Shown one piece after another: positions 6,240 to 7,201 of a DNA stretch of 7,201 nt. A program made the translations under genes and the position numbers. Position 1 is the first letter of the stretch. Every line of letters starts with the position of its first letter. Under the pieces are notes generated by a model, which searched no databases, was not told the origin of the DNA, and saw only the letters and a program-made list of their open reading frames with translations. This DNA comes from JAWXCH01 sp034440595. GTDB lineage: Bacteria; Planctomycetota; Planctomycetia; Pirellulales; JALHPA01. Where the stretch lies: NCBI GenBank assembly GCA_034440595.1, contig JAWXCH010000217.1:1-7201 (forward strand), read 5' to 3'.

Positions 6240-6794
6240 GTGAAGACCATTCTGAGTGCTGACCAACTGGCCGAGGGGATTGCTCGGCTGGCGGATGAAA
6301 CCACGGAATACTACCAAGGGCGTCCGTTGACGGTCCTAGGGGTTCTCAACGGCAGTATCATTGTCGTGGCCGATCTGGTCCGACGGATGGATCTGCCGCT
6401 GCAAATTGGCTTTGTGCAGGCCAATAGCTATCGTGGTGCGGCGACCGAGCCGGGCGAGCTGCGAATCAGCTTGGAAGGATTGCCCGACATCCAAGGCCGG
6501 CATGTGCTGATCGTCGATGACATTTTTGACACCGGCCATACTATGACCGCCCTGATTGCTGAACTGCAAGCGTTTCAGCCCGCCTCGCTCCGCTGTCTGG
6601 TTCTATTACGCAAACATGGTCGCAAGGCGGTCTCCATGGAGCCGGACCACGTTGGCTTTGAGATTCCAAACGAATTCGTAGTTGGTTACGGGCTGGACTA
6701 CAAAGACGCTTATCGCCATTTGCCGTATCTGGCGGCGCTTGAGCAACACGAGATTCGTTCTGAGGCTCTACTTCCGGAAGTGCAGTCGAAGTGA
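6240..6794 (+). CDS. hpt: Hypoxanthine (guanine) phosphoribosyltransferase
   Basis: This purine-salvage enzyme makes IMP or GMP from hypoxanthine or guanine and PRPP in the cytoplasm. The 184-residue length is typical. The PRPP-binding motif VLIVDDIFDTGHTM (89-102) is intact, with the Asp pair 93-94 at its core. GVLNGS (34-39) is the pyrophosphate-binding loop, NSYRG (62-66) is the flexible active-site loop, and FVVGYGLDYKDAYRHLPY (146-163) is the base-binding C-terminal segment. The KHGRKA loop (125-130) is in the expected place, near the purine site. The start is GTG at 6240: an in-frame TAG at 6180-6182 and no ATG, GTG or TTG between leave it as the first choice. Its upstream TTTTCCC is a poor ribosome site. 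It follows the palindrome that ends the lysA operon, so it probably has its own promoter. Its stop overlaps the start of the glycosyltransferase gene. Xanthine-specific forms cannot be excluded. Confidence 0.92.
   Translation: MKTILSADQLAEGIARLADETTEYYQGRPLTVLGVLNGSIIVVADLVRRMDLPLQIGFVQANSYRGAATEPGELRISLEGLPDIQGRHVLIVDDIFDTGHTMTALIAELQAFQPASLRCLVLLRKHGRKAVSMEPDHVGFEIPNEFVVGYGLDYKDAYRHLPYLAALEQHEIRSEALLPEVQSK
6776..6780 (+). promoter_or_regulatory. Ribosome site inside hpt for the overlapping downstream gene
   Basis: GGAAG lies ten bases before the GTG at 6791 and within the last codons of hpt. It supports the downstream start and implies translation re-initiation by ribosomes finishing hpt. 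Confidence 0.45.
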
Positions 6795-7201
6795 GCCGCC
6801 ACGTGTCGATTCAAATCCTGCACGTGTTGCCATCGCTGGAGTACTCTGGCTCCGCACGTGTGGCGTTAATGCTGGCCGAGCATTTGCCGCAGGGAGATTT
6901 TTCGCAGCAGATCGTTGCTCTCGAACGTCGCGGCACTTTAGAGCGGCAATTCGAGCAGCGCGGCCGCAAAGTAGCCAGTCTGGCAGATGGACTACGCCCC
7001 GCGTTGGCACTCGCCTGGCAATTGCGAAAGCATTTGAAGCGAGAGCGAAATATTGCGGTCATTCTGACGTACGATTCCGCCACGCAATCGGTGGCACTTC
7101 TGGCCGCTCGAGGGACGAAGGTCCGGCAGGTGTTGCATTTGGTCGAAGAATCGGCCTCGGTGAATTGGAAGGCGAGGCTGCTTTCTCGCTTATCACAGGC
7201 C
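6791..7201 (+). CDS. GT4-like glycosyltransferase, N-terminal part (runs off window)
   Basis: The frame is open from GTG 6791 to the right edge, giving 137 residues with no stop. It opens with IQILHVLPSLEYSGSARVAL, the first beta strand and glycine loop of a GT-B fold as seen in family 4 glycosyltransferases (pattern ILHV-P-L--GGxxR). It continues with alternating helices and strands: SQQIVALERRG, FEQRGRKVASL, a basic helix LRKHLKRER, then IAVILTYDSATQS and VRQVLHLVEES, which correspond to the usual acceptor-domain strands. The usual second glycine is Ser here (YSGSAR). The nucleotide-sugar site would lie in the missing C-terminal half, so donor and acceptor cannot be told. The start overlaps the hpt stop as GTGA, showing tight coupling. 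GTG at 6803 is a less likely alternative start. Confidence 0.7.
   Translation, partial: MSRHVSIQILHVLPSLEYSGSARVALMLAEHLPQGDFSQQIVALERRGTLERQFEQRGRKVASLADGLRPALALAWQLRKHLKRERNIAVILTYDSATQSVALLAARGTKVRQVLHLVEESASVNWKARLLSRLSQA

Overview
The window most likely comes from a planctomycete, probably of the Pirellulales type. A secreted protein carries dockerin-like EF-hand repeats followed by a VPEPA (PEP-CTERM) tail. A beta-barrel protein resembles the planctomycete DUF6268 family. A long near-perfect palindrome matches my memory of a dispersed repeat in these genomes. Shine-Dalgarno sites are often weak, and two genes start with GTG. No database was searched, so all family names rest on recognised motifs.

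Layout, left to right. Bases 1-1234 hold the 3' part of a forward gene for an outer-membrane beta-barrel protein; its start lies outside the window. It converges on a reverse-strand gene (1347-2435) for a secreted dockerin/PEP-CTERM protein, with a nested hairpin terminator between them. A gene-poor region of about 660 bases (2436-3098) follows. It contains a candidate promoter and several dyads in front of the PEP-CTERM gene, and it separates that gene from the divergent forward genes. Next come lysA (diaminopimelate decarboxylase, 3099-4373) and, 36 bases later, a gene for an ATP-grasp ligase fused to a GNAT acetyltransferase (4410-6005). A 21-bp palindrome closes this pair. After a short leader comes hpt (hypoxanthine/guanine phosphoribosyltransferase, GTG start, 6240-6794). 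Its stop codon overlaps the GTG start of a glycosyltransferase-like gene that runs off the right edge (6791-7201).

How they may work together. LysA makes L-lysine from meso-diaminopimelate. The ATP-grasp/GNAT fusion looks able to join an amino acid by an ATP-dependent ligation and to acetylate an amine. Its Mg-binding residues resemble those of D-Ala-D-Ala ligase, but by my alignment positions that contact D-alanine are changed. The pair is therefore the best candidate here for a little-described pathway, perhaps an acetylated dipeptide or lysine conjugate; this is inference. The hpt-glycosyltransferase pair looks translationally coupled but has no obvious shared pathway. No CRISPR array, transposase, tRNA or rRNA gene was seen.
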